The notes beneath the pieces are model-generated. The model saw only the letters and a program-made list of their open reading frames with translations, was not told the DNA's origin and did not search any database. Of a DNA stretch of 64,000 bases, positions 33,957 to 42,504 are shown piece after piece. The position numbers and the translations under genes were made by a program. Source of the DNA: Streptomyces cellulosae (lineage in GTDB: Bacteria; Actinomycetota; Actinomycetes; Streptomycetales; Streptomycetaceae); contig NZ_JOEV01000004.1 of assembly GCF_000721105.1 (NCBI RefSeq), positions 186,001 through 250,000 on the forward strand, written 5' to 3'. How positions within the stretch are numbered: position 1 is the first letter of the stretch; each line of letters begins with the position of its first letter.

Positions 33957-34392
33957 TGACGTCTGCCGGACGCGGCGGAGCGGGGGCGGAGACGTCTGCC
34001 GGACGCGGCACAGCCGAGGCGGAGACACCCACCGGAACCCCCCGGAGCCCAGCCGGTGGCGCCCCCGGACCCGGCACAGCCGAGGCGGAGACACCCACCG
34101 GACGCGGAACGGCCGGAGCGGAAACACCCACTGGAACGTCCGCAGAGCCCAGACGGTGACGTCCCCCGGACGCGGAACGGCCGGAGCGGACAGCCCCGTC
34201 AGGACACCGCCCGAGCACCCTCCACCGAGCCCTCGCCAGGCCGCCGGCGGACGGTCGACAGCACGCCGCTCAGCGGCCCTGTTGCGGACTCGATGGCCCC
34301 CGCCGGCCCGATCCGTTCCTTCTGGCACTCGCCGGGGTCCCCCGCGCCGAGTACGATCCGGCGAACACGCGCACGAGCTGGGAGGACGGACG
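33957..34392. repeat. 33-bp minisatellite and non-coding gap before the ROK gene
   Basis: The 498 bp between the response regulator and the ROK gene hold no gene I can support. From about 33957 to 34200 it is built from units near 33 bases with the core CCGGACGCGGMACRGCCG and then GAGCGGARACACCCAC. In one frame this repeats an 11-residue Gly-Thr-Ala-Glu-Thr-Pro pattern, and in the opposite strand VSAPAVPRP. From 34200 to 34378 I see nothing but promoter-type sequence; GGGAGGAC at 34379 is the ribosome site of the next gene. Confidence 0.7.
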
Positions 34393-35550
34393 TTGGCGGG
34401 GCTGACCGGCGGGGATCCCTCACTGCTGCGGAGGATCAACTCCGCGGTGGTGCTGCACGCGCTGCGCGCCACGGACTGCGCGACCCTGACCGAGATCACC
34501 CGGGTGACGGGACTGTCCCGGCCGACGGTCGAGGGCGTCGTCGAAGGGCTCATCGAGGCGGGGTACGTCGTCGAGAAGGCCGCCGACGAGAGCGTCGTCC
34601 GCCGGCAGGGGCGGCCCGCGCGGCGGTTCCGGTTCCGTGCCGAGGCCGGGCATCTGCTCGGCCTGGAGATCGGGGCGCACCGCGTCGCGGCACTCCTGTC
34701 CGACCTGGACGGCCGGGTGATCGGCGCGCAGGCCAAGGACGTCGACGAGACGGCGTCCGCCGACGAGCGTCTGGAGCGGCTGCGGACCGCCGTGGCCGAT
34801 CTGCTGCGCCGGGCCGGGGTCGCACGCGGCTCGCTGCGGGCCGTAGGGGTCGGCACGCCGGGCATCGTCGAGGCGGACGGCACCGTACGACTGGGCACCG
34901 CGCTGCCCGAGTGGACGGGGCTGCGGCTCGGTGAACGCCTGAGCCGCTCCTTCAAGTGCCCGGTCCTGGTGGAGAACGACGCCAACGCCGCGGCGGTCGC
35001 CGAGCACTGGAAGGGCGCCGCGACCGAGTCCGACGACGTCGTGTTCGTGCTGGCCGGGTTGAGTCCCGGCGCCGGTGCGTTGATCGGCGGGCGGCTGCAC
35101 CGGGGGTACGGCGGGGCCGCCGGGGAGATCGGCGCGCTGCATCTGCTGGGCCGGGAGGCGACGCCGGAGACGCTGCTGTCCACCACGGACGAGCCCCTGC
35201 ACCCGCTCGACGAGCAGGCGGTCGCCGGGGTCTTCGCCCAGGCCCGCGAGGGTGACCAGCGGGCCCGCGCCGCCGTGGACCGCTTCATCCAGCGGCTGGT
35301 GCACGACGTGGCCGCGCTGGTGCTGGCCCTCGACCCGGAACTCGTCGTGATCGGCGGCTGGGCGGCCGGCCTGGACGGCGTACTGGAGCCGCTGCGGCGG
35401 GAGTTGGACCGCTACTGCCTCCGCCCCCCGAAGGTGACCCTGTCCCTCCTGGGCGAGGCGGCCGTCGCGACCGGCGCCCTGCGGCTGGCCCTCGACCACG
35501 TGGAGGAGCAACTGTTCGCGGTGGAGGGCACGGTGACGGCCCGCCGGTGA
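34393..35550 (+). CDS. ROK-family transcriptional regulator lacking the zinc motif
   Basis: The 385-residue product has an N-terminal winged helix (LLRRINSAVVLHALRATDCATLTEITRVTGLSRPTVEGVVEGLIEAGYV, residues 8-58) and a C-terminal ROK sugar-kinase-like domain (VGVGTPGIVEADG, VLVENDANAAAVAEHW). The cysteine-rich zinc site expected after GYGGAAGEIGALHLLG (CxCGxxGCxE) is absent. The ROK fold is therefore non-canonical, and sugar phosphorylation is unlikely. Start is TTG 34393 with GGGAGGAC upstream. It faces a HutC-type GntR regulator, and both families usually control sugar or amino-sugar genes. Confidence 0.87.
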   Translation: MAGLTGGDPSLLRRINSAVVLHALRATDCATLTEITRVTGLSRPTVEGVVEGLIEAGYVVEKAADESVVRRQGRPARRFRFRAEAGHLLGLEIGAHRVAALLSDLDGRVIGAQAKDVDETASADERLERLRTAVADLLRRAGVARGSLRAVGVGTPGIVEADGTVRLGTALPEWTGLRLGERLSRSFKCPVLVENDANAAAVAEHWKGAATESDDVVFVLAGLSPGAGALIGGRLHRGYGGAAGEIGALHLLGREATPETLLSTTDEPLHPLDEQAVAGVFAQAREGDQRARAAVDRFIQRLVHDVAALVLALDPELVVIGGWAAGLDGVLEPLRRELDRYCLRPPKVTLSLLGEAAVATGALRLALDHVEEQLFAVEGTVTARR

Positions 35551-35740
35551 TACCGGTCGGACGGCGCGGGCAGCCTGGCGGCGCGACCCGTCAGCGAGGC
35601 GACCGCATGGCGCCGAAGGGCCCCGGGCACGGGCGCCGCTGCCGGTGCTGACGAGGGGGGCCAGCCGCGCACGTCAGCGGACGGACACGCGCGCCCCGGA
35701 GAGGTACCCGGGCGCCGCCCACTCCGTACTCGTACCGCGT

Positions 35741-36499
35741 TCAGGAAGCCCGGCGCTCCGGGTCATGGTGGATCTCCACGCCGCCCGGGTCCCCGAAGGT
35801 CAGCCGGCACGTGTCCGCGCGGTAGGTGGCGACCGAGAGCGCGGCGGTGTGGCCGTCGCTGATGTAGCGGGTGGTGACGACGAGGACGGGCGCCCCGGGG
35901 AGCCGGTCCAGTTCCTTGGCGTCGTCCGCGCGGGCGGAGCCGAGCTCGACGGCGTTCTCCTGGCCCTCCAGCTCCAGCCGCTGCAGCTCGCGCAGCACGG
36001 CACGCGCGCGTGCGGCGCCGGACGGTGCGTCTATGGCGGAGAGCTCGGGCACCGACGACGCGGCGATGTAGAGCAGTTCGGCGGCGACGGGCTGGCCGTG
36101 GGTCGTGCGTGAGCGGCGCACCGTGTGCACGGGCTGCTCGCCGGTCTCCAGCGCGGCGGCGACGGCCGCGGGAGGCACCTCCAGGGTGCAGTCGACGGGC
36201 TGCCAGACATCGCCGGCCGCGCCCGGCCAGGCGTGCTGCTCCGCGCCGACGGCCACCCCTACGCGGGGCGGCGCGACGGTCGTACCGACCCCGCGGCGAC
36301 GCTGCAGCCGGCCCTCCAGTTCGAGCTGCTCCAGCGCCTGACGGAGCGTGGCGCGGGCGACGCCGAAGCGTGCGGCGAGGTCCCGCTCGTTGGGCAGGAT
36401 CTCACCCACCGTGAATTCGGAGTCCAATGCCTCACTGAGCACGGTCTTGAGATGCCAGTACTTCGGTTCCGGCACCGTTTCCAGCTGCGTGGTCCCCAC
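35741..36499 (-). CDS. GntR/HutC-family transcriptional regulator
   Basis: The 252-residue product has an N-terminal winged helix (about residues 12-78: YWHLKTVLSEALDSEFTVGEILPNERDLAARFGVARATLRQALEQLELEGRLQRRRGVGT) and a C-terminal UTRA ligand domain of the HutC/DasR group. The last residues are polar. About 100 bases upstream lies TTGGTCAAGACCAA, close to the DasR recognition element, so amino-sugar or related control is a reasonable hypothesis. The AT-rich stretch TTGTTTATTAAAGG at 36545-36558 probably holds its promoter. Confidence 0.88.
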   Translation of the reverse strand: MGTTQLETVPEPKYWHLKTVLSEALDSEFTVGEILPNERDLAARFGVARATLRQALEQLELEGRLQRRRGVGTTVAPPRVGVAVGAEQHAWPGAAGDVWQPVDCTLEVPPAAVAAALETGEQPVHTVRRSRTTHGQPVAAELLYIAASSVPELSAIDAPSGAARARAVLRELQRLELEGQENAVELGSARADDAKELDRLPGAPVLVVTTRYISDGHTAALSVATYRADTCRLTFGDPGGVEIHHDPERRAS

Positions 36500-36596
36500 C
36501 CTGTCCTCCGCGATCGCCGTGGTCGGCCGACGTTTTAGCGCCCTTGTTTATTAAAGGTTGTTGCACTTCTCTGCGACCTTAGGACGGCCCCCACCC

Positions 36597-36610
36597 TTGG
36601 TCAAGACCAA
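36597..36610. promoter_or_regulatory. dre-like palindrome upstream of the GntR gene
   Basis: TTGGTCAAGACCAA has perfect 6-base arms TTGGTC/GACCAA around a central AA. It differs from the DasR responsive element core TGGTCTAGACCA only in the centre. It lies 98 bases upstream of the HutC-type GntR gene and could be its own operator or a DasR site. The surrounding 250 bp between the GntR and sigma factor genes hold no gene. Confidence 0.55.
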
Positions 36611-36749
36611 TCCTCGATCCCTCGCGCCTCATTCGGACGCACCGCAGCGAGGTGTTCACGGAGCGTTCGCACGACGCGGGTTGGGTGACAGGTCGGCAAC
36701 GCTCTCGGATTCGTGCGTGAGCGGGGGAACTTCACGGGGTGTGCAAGTC

Positions 36750-37634
36750 TCAGACGGAGGCCAAGGACCGCAGCTTGTCCGGGTTGCGGACGATGTAGAC
36801 CGACTGGATGTGGCCGTCCAACACCTCCAGTTGGAAGACCGCGTCGGGCTTGCCGCCGGACAGGACGAGGAGCGCGGGGCCACCGTTGAGCTCGAGGAAG
36901 CGGAAGGACGGGTCGGGGATGCCCTTCCGGGCGGCGCCCAGCAGGAAGCGGCCCACCTTGTCGGCCGTCTCCAGGACCCGCAGCGGCGCCTTGGACTTGC
37001 CGCCGCTGTCGCCGACCAGCCGGACGTCCGGCGCGAGAAGGGACATCAGCCCCTCCAGGTCACCCTCTTCGGCCGCGGCCAGGAACCGTTCAGTGAAGTC
37101 GCGCCGCTGGGCGGGGTCGACGTCGTAGCGGGGCCGCCGCTCCTCGACGTGCCGGCGGGCCCGCACGGCGAGTTGGCGTACGGCGGGCTCGCCGCGGTCG
37201 AGCATGGCGGCGATCTCGGCGTACGGGTAGACGAAGGCCTCCCGCAGGACGAACACGGCGCGCTCCAGCGGCGAGAGCGACTCCAGGACGACGAGGACGG
37301 CGAGGGAGACGGTGTCGGCGAGCACCGCTCGTTCGGCGGTGTCGCGCACGGTGTCACCGAAGTCGGTGACGTACGGCTCCGGGAGCCACGGGCCGACGTA
37401 CGTCTCGCCGCGCGCCTTCACCTGGCGCAGCCGGTCGATGGCGAGGCGGGTGGTGACGCGCACCAGGTAGCCGCGCGGTTCCCGCACCTCGCCGCGGTCG
37501 GCGGCCGACCAGCGCAGCCAGGCCTCCTGCACGACGTCCTCGGCGTCGGCCACGCGGCCCAGCATGCGGTAGGCGACGCCCAGGAGGACGGGGCGGTGCG
37601 TTTCGAAGACATCGGTCAGGGTGTCCGCGGTCAC
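36750..37634 (-). CDS. ECF sigma factor of the ECF41/SigJ group
   Basis: The 294-residue sigma factor has region 2 (HRPVLLGVAYRMLGRVADAEDVVQEAWLRW, residues 13-42), region 4 (LERAVFVLREAFVYPYAEIAAMLDRGEPAVRQLAVRARRHV) and a fused SnoaL-like C-terminal domain. The ECF41 hallmarks are WLPEP in the linker and a DGGGK motif in the C-terminal domain; here the latter reads DSGGK. In this group the fused domain acts as a built-in anti-sigma. It diverges from an alpha/beta hydrolase, its most likely target. Confidence 0.92.
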   Translation of the reverse strand: MTADTLTDVFETHRPVLLGVAYRMLGRVADAEDVVQEAWLRWSAADRGEVREPRGYLVRVTTRLAIDRLRQVKARGETYVGPWLPEPYVTDFGDTVRDTAERAVLADTVSLAVLVVLESLSPLERAVFVLREAFVYPYAEIAAMLDRGEPAVRQLAVRARRHVEERRPRYDVDPAQRRDFTERFLAAAEEGDLEGLMSLLAPDVRLVGDSGGKSKAPLRVLETADKVGRFLLGAARKGIPDPSFRFLELNGGPALLVLSGGKPDAVFQLEVLDGHIQSVYIVRNPDKLRSLASV

Positions 37635-37832
37635 CGCTCCATCCCAACCGAGTCACGCGGCCGTGTCCAGGCGATTGAGGCGCGCGTCGCCCCCCGGGCG
37701 CAACGGCGAACACCGGGAGCCACAGCCGAGAGCGCACAACCGCGGGCACACAGAGGGCTACCCGCCGGTAGTAATTGCTGACAAGCTGTCTACCCCGTGT
37801 TCGTCAGTGAGTCCCCGCCGAGGAGCATCCGC

Positions 37833-38666
37833 ATGTCCGCGACCACCGTGTCCTTCAAAGTGCCCTCCCCCCAGGGCCCGCAGCCCGTCACCGTCTCCTA
37901 CACGCGCGCGGGCAGCGGGCAGCCCCTGCTCCTGCTGCACGGAATCGGGCACCACCGGCAGGCCTGGGACCCGGTGGTGGACATCCTGGCCGCCGAGCGC
38001 GACGTGATCGCCGTGGACCTTCCCGGGTTCGGCGCCTCCCCCGGCCTGCCGGACGGCCTGGCGTACGACCTGCGCACGACCACCGCCGTGTTCGGCGCCT
38101 TGTGCGAGACCCTGGGGCTGGACCGGCCGCATGTCGCGGGCAACTCGCTCGGTGGACTGCTCGCCCTGGATCTCGCCAAGGAGCAACTCGTACGGTCGGT
38201 CACCGCCCTGTCGCCGGCCGGGTTCTGGACGCCGGCTGAGCGGCGCTACGCCTTCGGCGTGCTCGTCACCATGCGGCGGATAGCCGAGCGGATGCCGCTC
38301 CCGCTGGTCGAGCGACTGGCCCGCACGGCGGCCGGCCGTGCCGCCCTGACCAGCACCATCTACGCCCGCCCGAGCCGTCGCGCACCCGAGGCCGTGGTCG
38401 CGGAGACGCTGGCGCTGGCACGGGCGACGGGCTTCGCCGAGACCCTCCGCGCCGGTACGAGCGTCCAGTTCACCGACGACATCCCCGGGATCCCGGTCAC
38501 CCTGGCCTGGGGCACGCGTGACTTCCTGCTGATGCCGCGTCAGGGGGTGCGGGCCAAGCGGATCATCCCCAAAGCGCGGCTGGTACGACTGCCCGGCTGT
38601 GGCCACTGCCCGATGAACGACGATCCCGCGCTGGTCGCACGCGTCATCCTCGACGGCAGCCGCTGA
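37833..38666 (+). CDS. Alpha/beta hydrolase
   Basis: The 277-residue alpha/beta-hydrolase-fold enzyme has the oxyanion-hole segment LLLLHGIGHHRQAW, nucleophile elbow GNSLGG, and the catalytic His in LPGCGHCPMNDDP. ATG 37833 (MSATTVSFKVPSPQG) is preferred to an upstream TTG at 37797. It diverges from the ECF41-type sigma factor gene. TGACAAG at 37779 and CGTC at 37802, 16 bases apart, could be an ECF-type promoter. The substrate is unknown; related enzymes include esterases and dehalogenase-like hydrolases. Confidence 0.88.
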   Translation: MSATTVSFKVPSPQGPQPVTVSYTRAGSGQPLLLLHGIGHHRQAWDPVVDILAAERDVIAVDLPGFGASPGLPDGLAYDLRTTTAVFGALCETLGLDRPHVAGNSLGGLLALDLAKEQLVRSVTALSPAGFWTPAERRYAFGVLVTMRRIAERMPLPLVERLARTAAGRAALTSTIYARPSRRAPEAVVAETLALARATGFAETLRAGTSVQFTDDIPGIPVTLAWGTRDFLLMPRQGVRAKRIIPKARLVRLPGCGHCPMNDDPALVARVILDGSR

Positions 38667-38905
38667 CGGGGACAGGTTGCACGGCATGGCGGCGTGCGCG
38701 GTGCGGTCCGCGGATCGGGGTCCTGCGGGACAGGTCGGTGCTCGGGAATCTCACGGCCCGTCTCCTCTCACTCTCTTCCACATCACCGACCGAGTACGCC
38801 GGTGGCGCCCGCCCACCGTCCCCGGGCCCACGTCGGCCCGAGCCCGCCCCAGCGGCACGCAATTCCCAGGACGGCCCCGGCCCGGCGCGTCTAAGGTCCC
38901 CTCGT

Positions 38906-40333
38906 ATGACGTCGTCGCCGACCGGCTCCGGGACCGCCGCGTGGGAGGTGCTGCTTCCCGCCGCCTCGGCGCCCGCCCGTTCCCGGGGCCGAGCCCTTCG
39001 GACGGCCCTGCGGGAGGCGGTCAGATCGGGGCGGCTGACCGCGGGCACGCGGCTGCCGTCGAGCCGGGACCTCGCGGCCGACCTCGGGGTGTCGCGGGGC
39101 CTGGTCACGGAGACATACGAGCAGTTGACGGCGGAGGGGTATCTGCGCAGTGGCCGCGGGGCCGGAACCTGGGTGAGCGAGGCGGTACGGGCCGCACGGC
39201 CCCGCGCACACGACCTCGCCCCGCGCTCCCCCGGCACCCGCGCCGACTTCCTGCCGGGGAGTCCGGACCTGTCGTTGTTCCCGCGCGCCGCGTGGGCCGC
39301 CGCCCAGCGTGGCGTCCTGGCCGAACTGGCGCACCAGGAGCTCGGCTATCCCGATCCGCGCGGGCTGCCCCGGCTGCGTACCGCGCTGGCCGACCTGCTC
39401 GCGCGGCGCCGGGGTGTGGTCGCCGACCCGGAGCGGATCGTGGTCGTCTCCGGGGTGACCCAGGCGACCGCCCTCCTCGGGTTCGTCCTCCGCGCCCGCG
39501 GGGTGCGCGCCGTCGGTGTCGAGGACCCCGGCAGTCCTCAGCACGCTGAGCTCTACGCGGCGGCCGGTGTCAGCACGGTTCCCCTCCCGCTGGACGACGA
39601 GGGGCTCGCCGTGGGAGCGCTGTACGGCTCGGGCGTACGGGCCGTGGTGACGACCCCCGCCCACCAGTTCCCCACCGGGGTGGCCTACTCGGCGCGACGC
39701 CGCGCGGAACTGCTGGACTGGGCACGGTCCGTGGACGGCCTCGTCCTGGAGGACGACTACGACGGCGACTTCCGTTACGACCGCGCTCCCGTGGGCGCGC
39801 TCCAGGGACTCGACCCGGAACACGTGGCCTACACGGGCTCGGTCAGCAAGTCCCTGGCACCGGGGCTGCGGCTGGGCTGGCTGCTGGTCCCGGAGTCCCT
39901 CGTCGAGGAGGTCGTCGCCCGCAAGCGGACCCTGGATCTGGGGCATCCCTCGCTCGACCAGGCGGTGTTCGCCCGATTCGTGGAGCGCGGCGACCACGAC
40001 CGCCACCTGCGCCGCTGCCAGCGCGCCTACCGGGAACGGCGGGACGTACTCGTCGCCGCCCTGAAGGAGCACTTCCCCGGCACGGCGGTGACCGGGATCG
40101 CGGCGGGACTGCACGTGATCGCCGCGCTGCCGGAACGCTACGGCCCACAGGAGCGGTTCCTCACGGAAGCGGCCGCGGCCGGGGTGGCCGTACGCCCGCT
40201 GTCGGACTGTGCCCACACGCGCGTCGAAACCGACGGCAAGGGGGATGTCCGGCTGGTCCTGGGATACGCCCAGCAGTCCCCCGCGCGGATCCGGGACGGC
40301 GTACGGGCGATGGCGGAAGCCGTCACGACCTGA
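38906..40333 (+). CDS. MocR-family (GntR-aminotransferase) regulator
   Basis: The 475-residue fusion has a GntR winged helix at residues 25-92 (LRTALREAVRSGRLTAGTRLPSSRDLAADLGVSRGLVTETYEQLTAEGYLRSGRGAGTWV) and an aminotransferase class-I domain with VLEDDYDGDFRYD and the PLP lysine in YTGSVSKSLAPGLRLGW. MocR/PdxR/GabR proteins use PLP as effector, most often to control vitamin B6 or amine genes. No such gene is adjacent. The last codons are the seed of the 38-bp tandem array that follows. Confidence 0.92.
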   Translation: MTSSPTGSGTAAWEVLLPAASAPARSRGRALRTALREAVRSGRLTAGTRLPSSRDLAADLGVSRGLVTETYEQLTAEGYLRSGRGAGTWVSEAVRAARPRAHDLAPRSPGTRADFLPGSPDLSLFPRAAWAAAQRGVLAELAHQELGYPDPRGLPRLRTALADLLARRRGVVADPERIVVVSGVTQATALLGFVLRARGVRAVGVEDPGSPQHAELYAAAGVSTVPLPLDDEGLAVGALYGSGVRAVVTTPAHQFPTGVAYSARRRAELLDWARSVDGLVLEDDYDGDFRYDRAPVGALQGLDPEHVAYTGSVSKSLAPGLRLGWLLVPESLVEEVVARKRTLDLGHPSLDQAVFARFVERGDHDRHLRRCQRAYRERRDVLVAALKEHFPGTAVTGIAAGLHVIAALPERYGPQERFLTEAAAAGVAVRPLSDCAHTRVETDGKGDVRLVLGYAQQSPARIRDGVRAMAEAVTT

Positions 40334-40531
40334 CCGGCGTACGGGCGATGGCGAAACCCGTCACAGCCGGACCGGCGTACCGGCGATGGTGAAACCCGTC
40401 ACAGCCCGACCGGCGTACCGGCGATGGCGAAACCCGTCACAGCCCGACCGGCGTACCGGCGATGGCGAAACCCGTCACAGCCGGACCGGCGTACCGGTGA
40501 TGGCGAAACCCGTCACAGCCGGACCGGCGTC
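40332..40531. repeat. 38-bp tandem repeat derived from the mocR 3' end
   Basis: Five full units begin at 40332, 40370, 40408, 40446 and 40484, with a partial at 40522. Landmarks in each unit are GACCGGCGTACCGGCGATGG and CGAAACCCGTCACAGCC. The block upstream (40294-40331), inside the mocR coding end, aligns in phase (GGCGTACGGGCGATGGCGG, then GCCGTCACGACC). The array is therefore an expansion of the gene's own last codons. The remaining DNA to 40711 has no gene; GGAGG at 40700 is the next ribosome site. Confidence 0.9.
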
Positions 40532-40711
40532 ACACGCGCCCGCCGGTTCTGATGCGCACGCGGGTTCCGCTGCCCCGCCCCGGTCGCCTCCGGGGTCAGT
40601 TGTTCACTTGCGGTTTGCGTGTGCGCTGCGGCGCCCCAGTAGTTGTGGCACTGCACACCGGTCAGTTGCGGCACCGCACGCCGGCCGGAACCCGTCGCTG
40701 GAGGCGTATCC

Positions 40712-42298
40712 ATGTCACACCGTCCGCTCCCCGGCCGCCGCAGCGTCCTGCGCGGCTCTCTGGCCGCTTCGGCGGCCCTGACCCTGCCCGCGAGCCTCGG
40801 CGCGGCACCGGCCCTCGCCCTGTCCGGACGCCCGAAGGCGGGGTGGGGCGTGCAGAGCGGAGACGTGACAGCCGATTCCGGTCTGGTGTGGGTGCGGTCC
40901 GACCGGCCCGCCCGGATGATCGTCGAGACGTCCGCGACCGAGTCGTTCCGCAACCCGCGCAGATGGCAGGGCCCGCTGCTCGGCGCGGACACGGACTTCA
41001 CCGGCACCACCCGGCTGCGCTCACTGCCCTCGGGCGAACAGATCCACTACCGCGTCCTGCTGGCCGACCCGGACGACCCGCGCCGCACCGGCGAGCCGGT
41101 CGCCGGCACGTTCCGTACCGTGTCGCCGCGCAGGAGCCACGGTGTGCGCTTCCTGTGGTCCGGTGACCTGGCCGGGCAGGGCTGGGGCATCAACCCCGAG
41201 TTCGGCGGCTACACGATCTATCACGCGATGGCCGAACTCGACCCGGACTTCTTCCTCTGCAGCGGCGACAACATCTACGCCGACGGTCCGATCGCGGCGA
41301 CCCAGGCCCTGCCCGACGGCGGCACCTGGCGGAACATCACCACCGAGGAGAAGTCCAAGGTCGCCGAGACCCTGGCCGAGTTCCGCGGCAACTTCCGGTA
41401 CAACCTGCTGGACGAGAACCTCAAGCGGTTCAACGCCCAGGTGCCGTCCGTCATCCAGTGGGACGATCACGAGGTCCGCAACAACTGGTACCCGGGTGAG
41501 GTCATCGCGGCCACGGACACCCGCTACACCGAGAAGAGCGTGGACGTGCTGGCGGCGCGGGCCCGGCGCGCGTTCAGCGAGTACTTCCCCGTCTCCACCC
41601 TGCGACCGGGCGCGCGGGACGGCCGGGTGTACCGGGTCCTGCGGCAGGGCCCGCTGCTGGACGTGTTCGTGCTGGACATGCGAACGTACCGCAACGCCAA
41701 CTCGCCCGACGACCAGACCGTGGACCCGCAGGGCATCCTCGGCGCCGGGCAACTCGAGTGGCTCAAGCGGGAGCTGTCGCGCTCGCGGGCGGTGTGGAAG
41801 GTGATCGCCGCCGACATGCCGCTCGGGCTGGTCGTGCCGGACACCACCGAGGGCAGGCCGAACATCGAGGCCGTGGCGCAGGGCGACCCGGGCGCGCCGC
41901 TCGGGCGCGAGCTGCAGATCGCCGAGCTGCTGCGGTACATCAAGCACCGGCGGATCACCGGCACGGTGTGGCTGACGGCCGACGTGCACCACACCTCGGC
42001 GCAGCACTACCAGCCCTCGCGGGCCGCCTTCGCCGACTTCGAGCCGTTCTGGGAGTTCGTGTCCGGGCCGCTGAACGCGGGCGCCTTCCCGGCCAGTGCG
42101 CTCGACAACACCTTCGGTCCGGAGCGGGTGTTCGTGAAGGCGCCGACCGCCTCCAACGTGTCGCCCGCCGGCGGCTACCAGTTCTTCGGCGAGGTGGACA
42201 TCGACGGCCACAGCGGGGAGCTGACGGTACGGCTGCGGGAGCAGGACGGCACCGTGCTGTTCACCCAGGTGCTCCAGCCGGGCCGGGTGGGCCAGTAA
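40712..42298 (+). CDS. Tat-secreted PhoD-like phosphatase/phosphodiesterase
   Basis: The 528-residue product has a twin-arginine signal peptide (GRRSVLRGSLAASAALTLPASLG, residues 9-31, with cleavage likely near ALA at about 37). A PhoD N-terminal Ig-like domain (WGVQSGDVTADSGLVWVRSDRPARM) leads into a calcineurin-like/PhoD domain with FLWSGDLAGQGW, FFLCSGDNIYADGP, IQWDDHEVRNNW and WLTADVHHTSA. PhoD enzymes are secreted phosphatases or phospholipase-D-like phosphodiesterases active with Fe and Ca. I saw no PHO box in the upstream region. GGAGG lies 7 bases before ATG 40712. Confidence 0.93.
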   Translation: MSHRPLPGRRSVLRGSLAASAALTLPASLGAAPALALSGRPKAGWGVQSGDVTADSGLVWVRSDRPARMIVETSATESFRNPRRWQGPLLGADTDFTGTTRLRSLPSGEQIHYRVLLADPDDPRRTGEPVAGTFRTVSPRRSHGVRFLWSGDLAGQGWGINPEFGGYTIYHAMAELDPDFFLCSGDNIYADGPIAATQALPDGGTWRNITTEEKSKVAETLAEFRGNFRYNLLDENLKRFNAQVPSVIQWDDHEVRNNWYPGEVIAATDTRYTEKSVDVLAARARRAFSEYFPVSTLRPGARDGRVYRVLRQGPLLDVFVLDMRTYRNANSPDDQTVDPQGILGAGQLEWLKRELSRSRAVWKVIAADMPLGLVVPDTTEGRPNIEAVAQGDPGAPLGRELQIAELLRYIKHRRITGTVWLTADVHHTSAQHYQPSRAAFADFEPFWEFVSGPLNAGAFPASALDNTFGPERVFVKAPTASNVSPAGGYQFFGEVDIDGHSGELTVRLREQDGTVLFTQVLQPGRVGQ

Positions 42299-42321
42299 CT
42301 CCCTTACCCTCGAAGAGCGTC

Positions 42322-42352
42322 CCGCGCACCGGCGTCATCTCCCGGTGCGCGG
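42322..42352 (+). terminator. Terminator hairpin after the PhoD-like gene
   Basis: CCGCGCACCGG and CCGGTGCGCGG form a perfect 11-bp stem with a 9-base loop, starting 23 bases after the stop codon. Confidence 0.75.
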
Positions 42353-42504
42353 CTCGCGTTCGCGGCTCGCGCCCAGGGCCCGCGCTCACGGTCCGGTCTG
42401 CGGTGAGACCGTATAAGAAGCAACAAAAAGGTACGGAACCACACTTTACCGATCAGTCACAGAGCGTTCGTGATCACGCAACACCGTTCCTTCACTGTGG
42501 TCGC

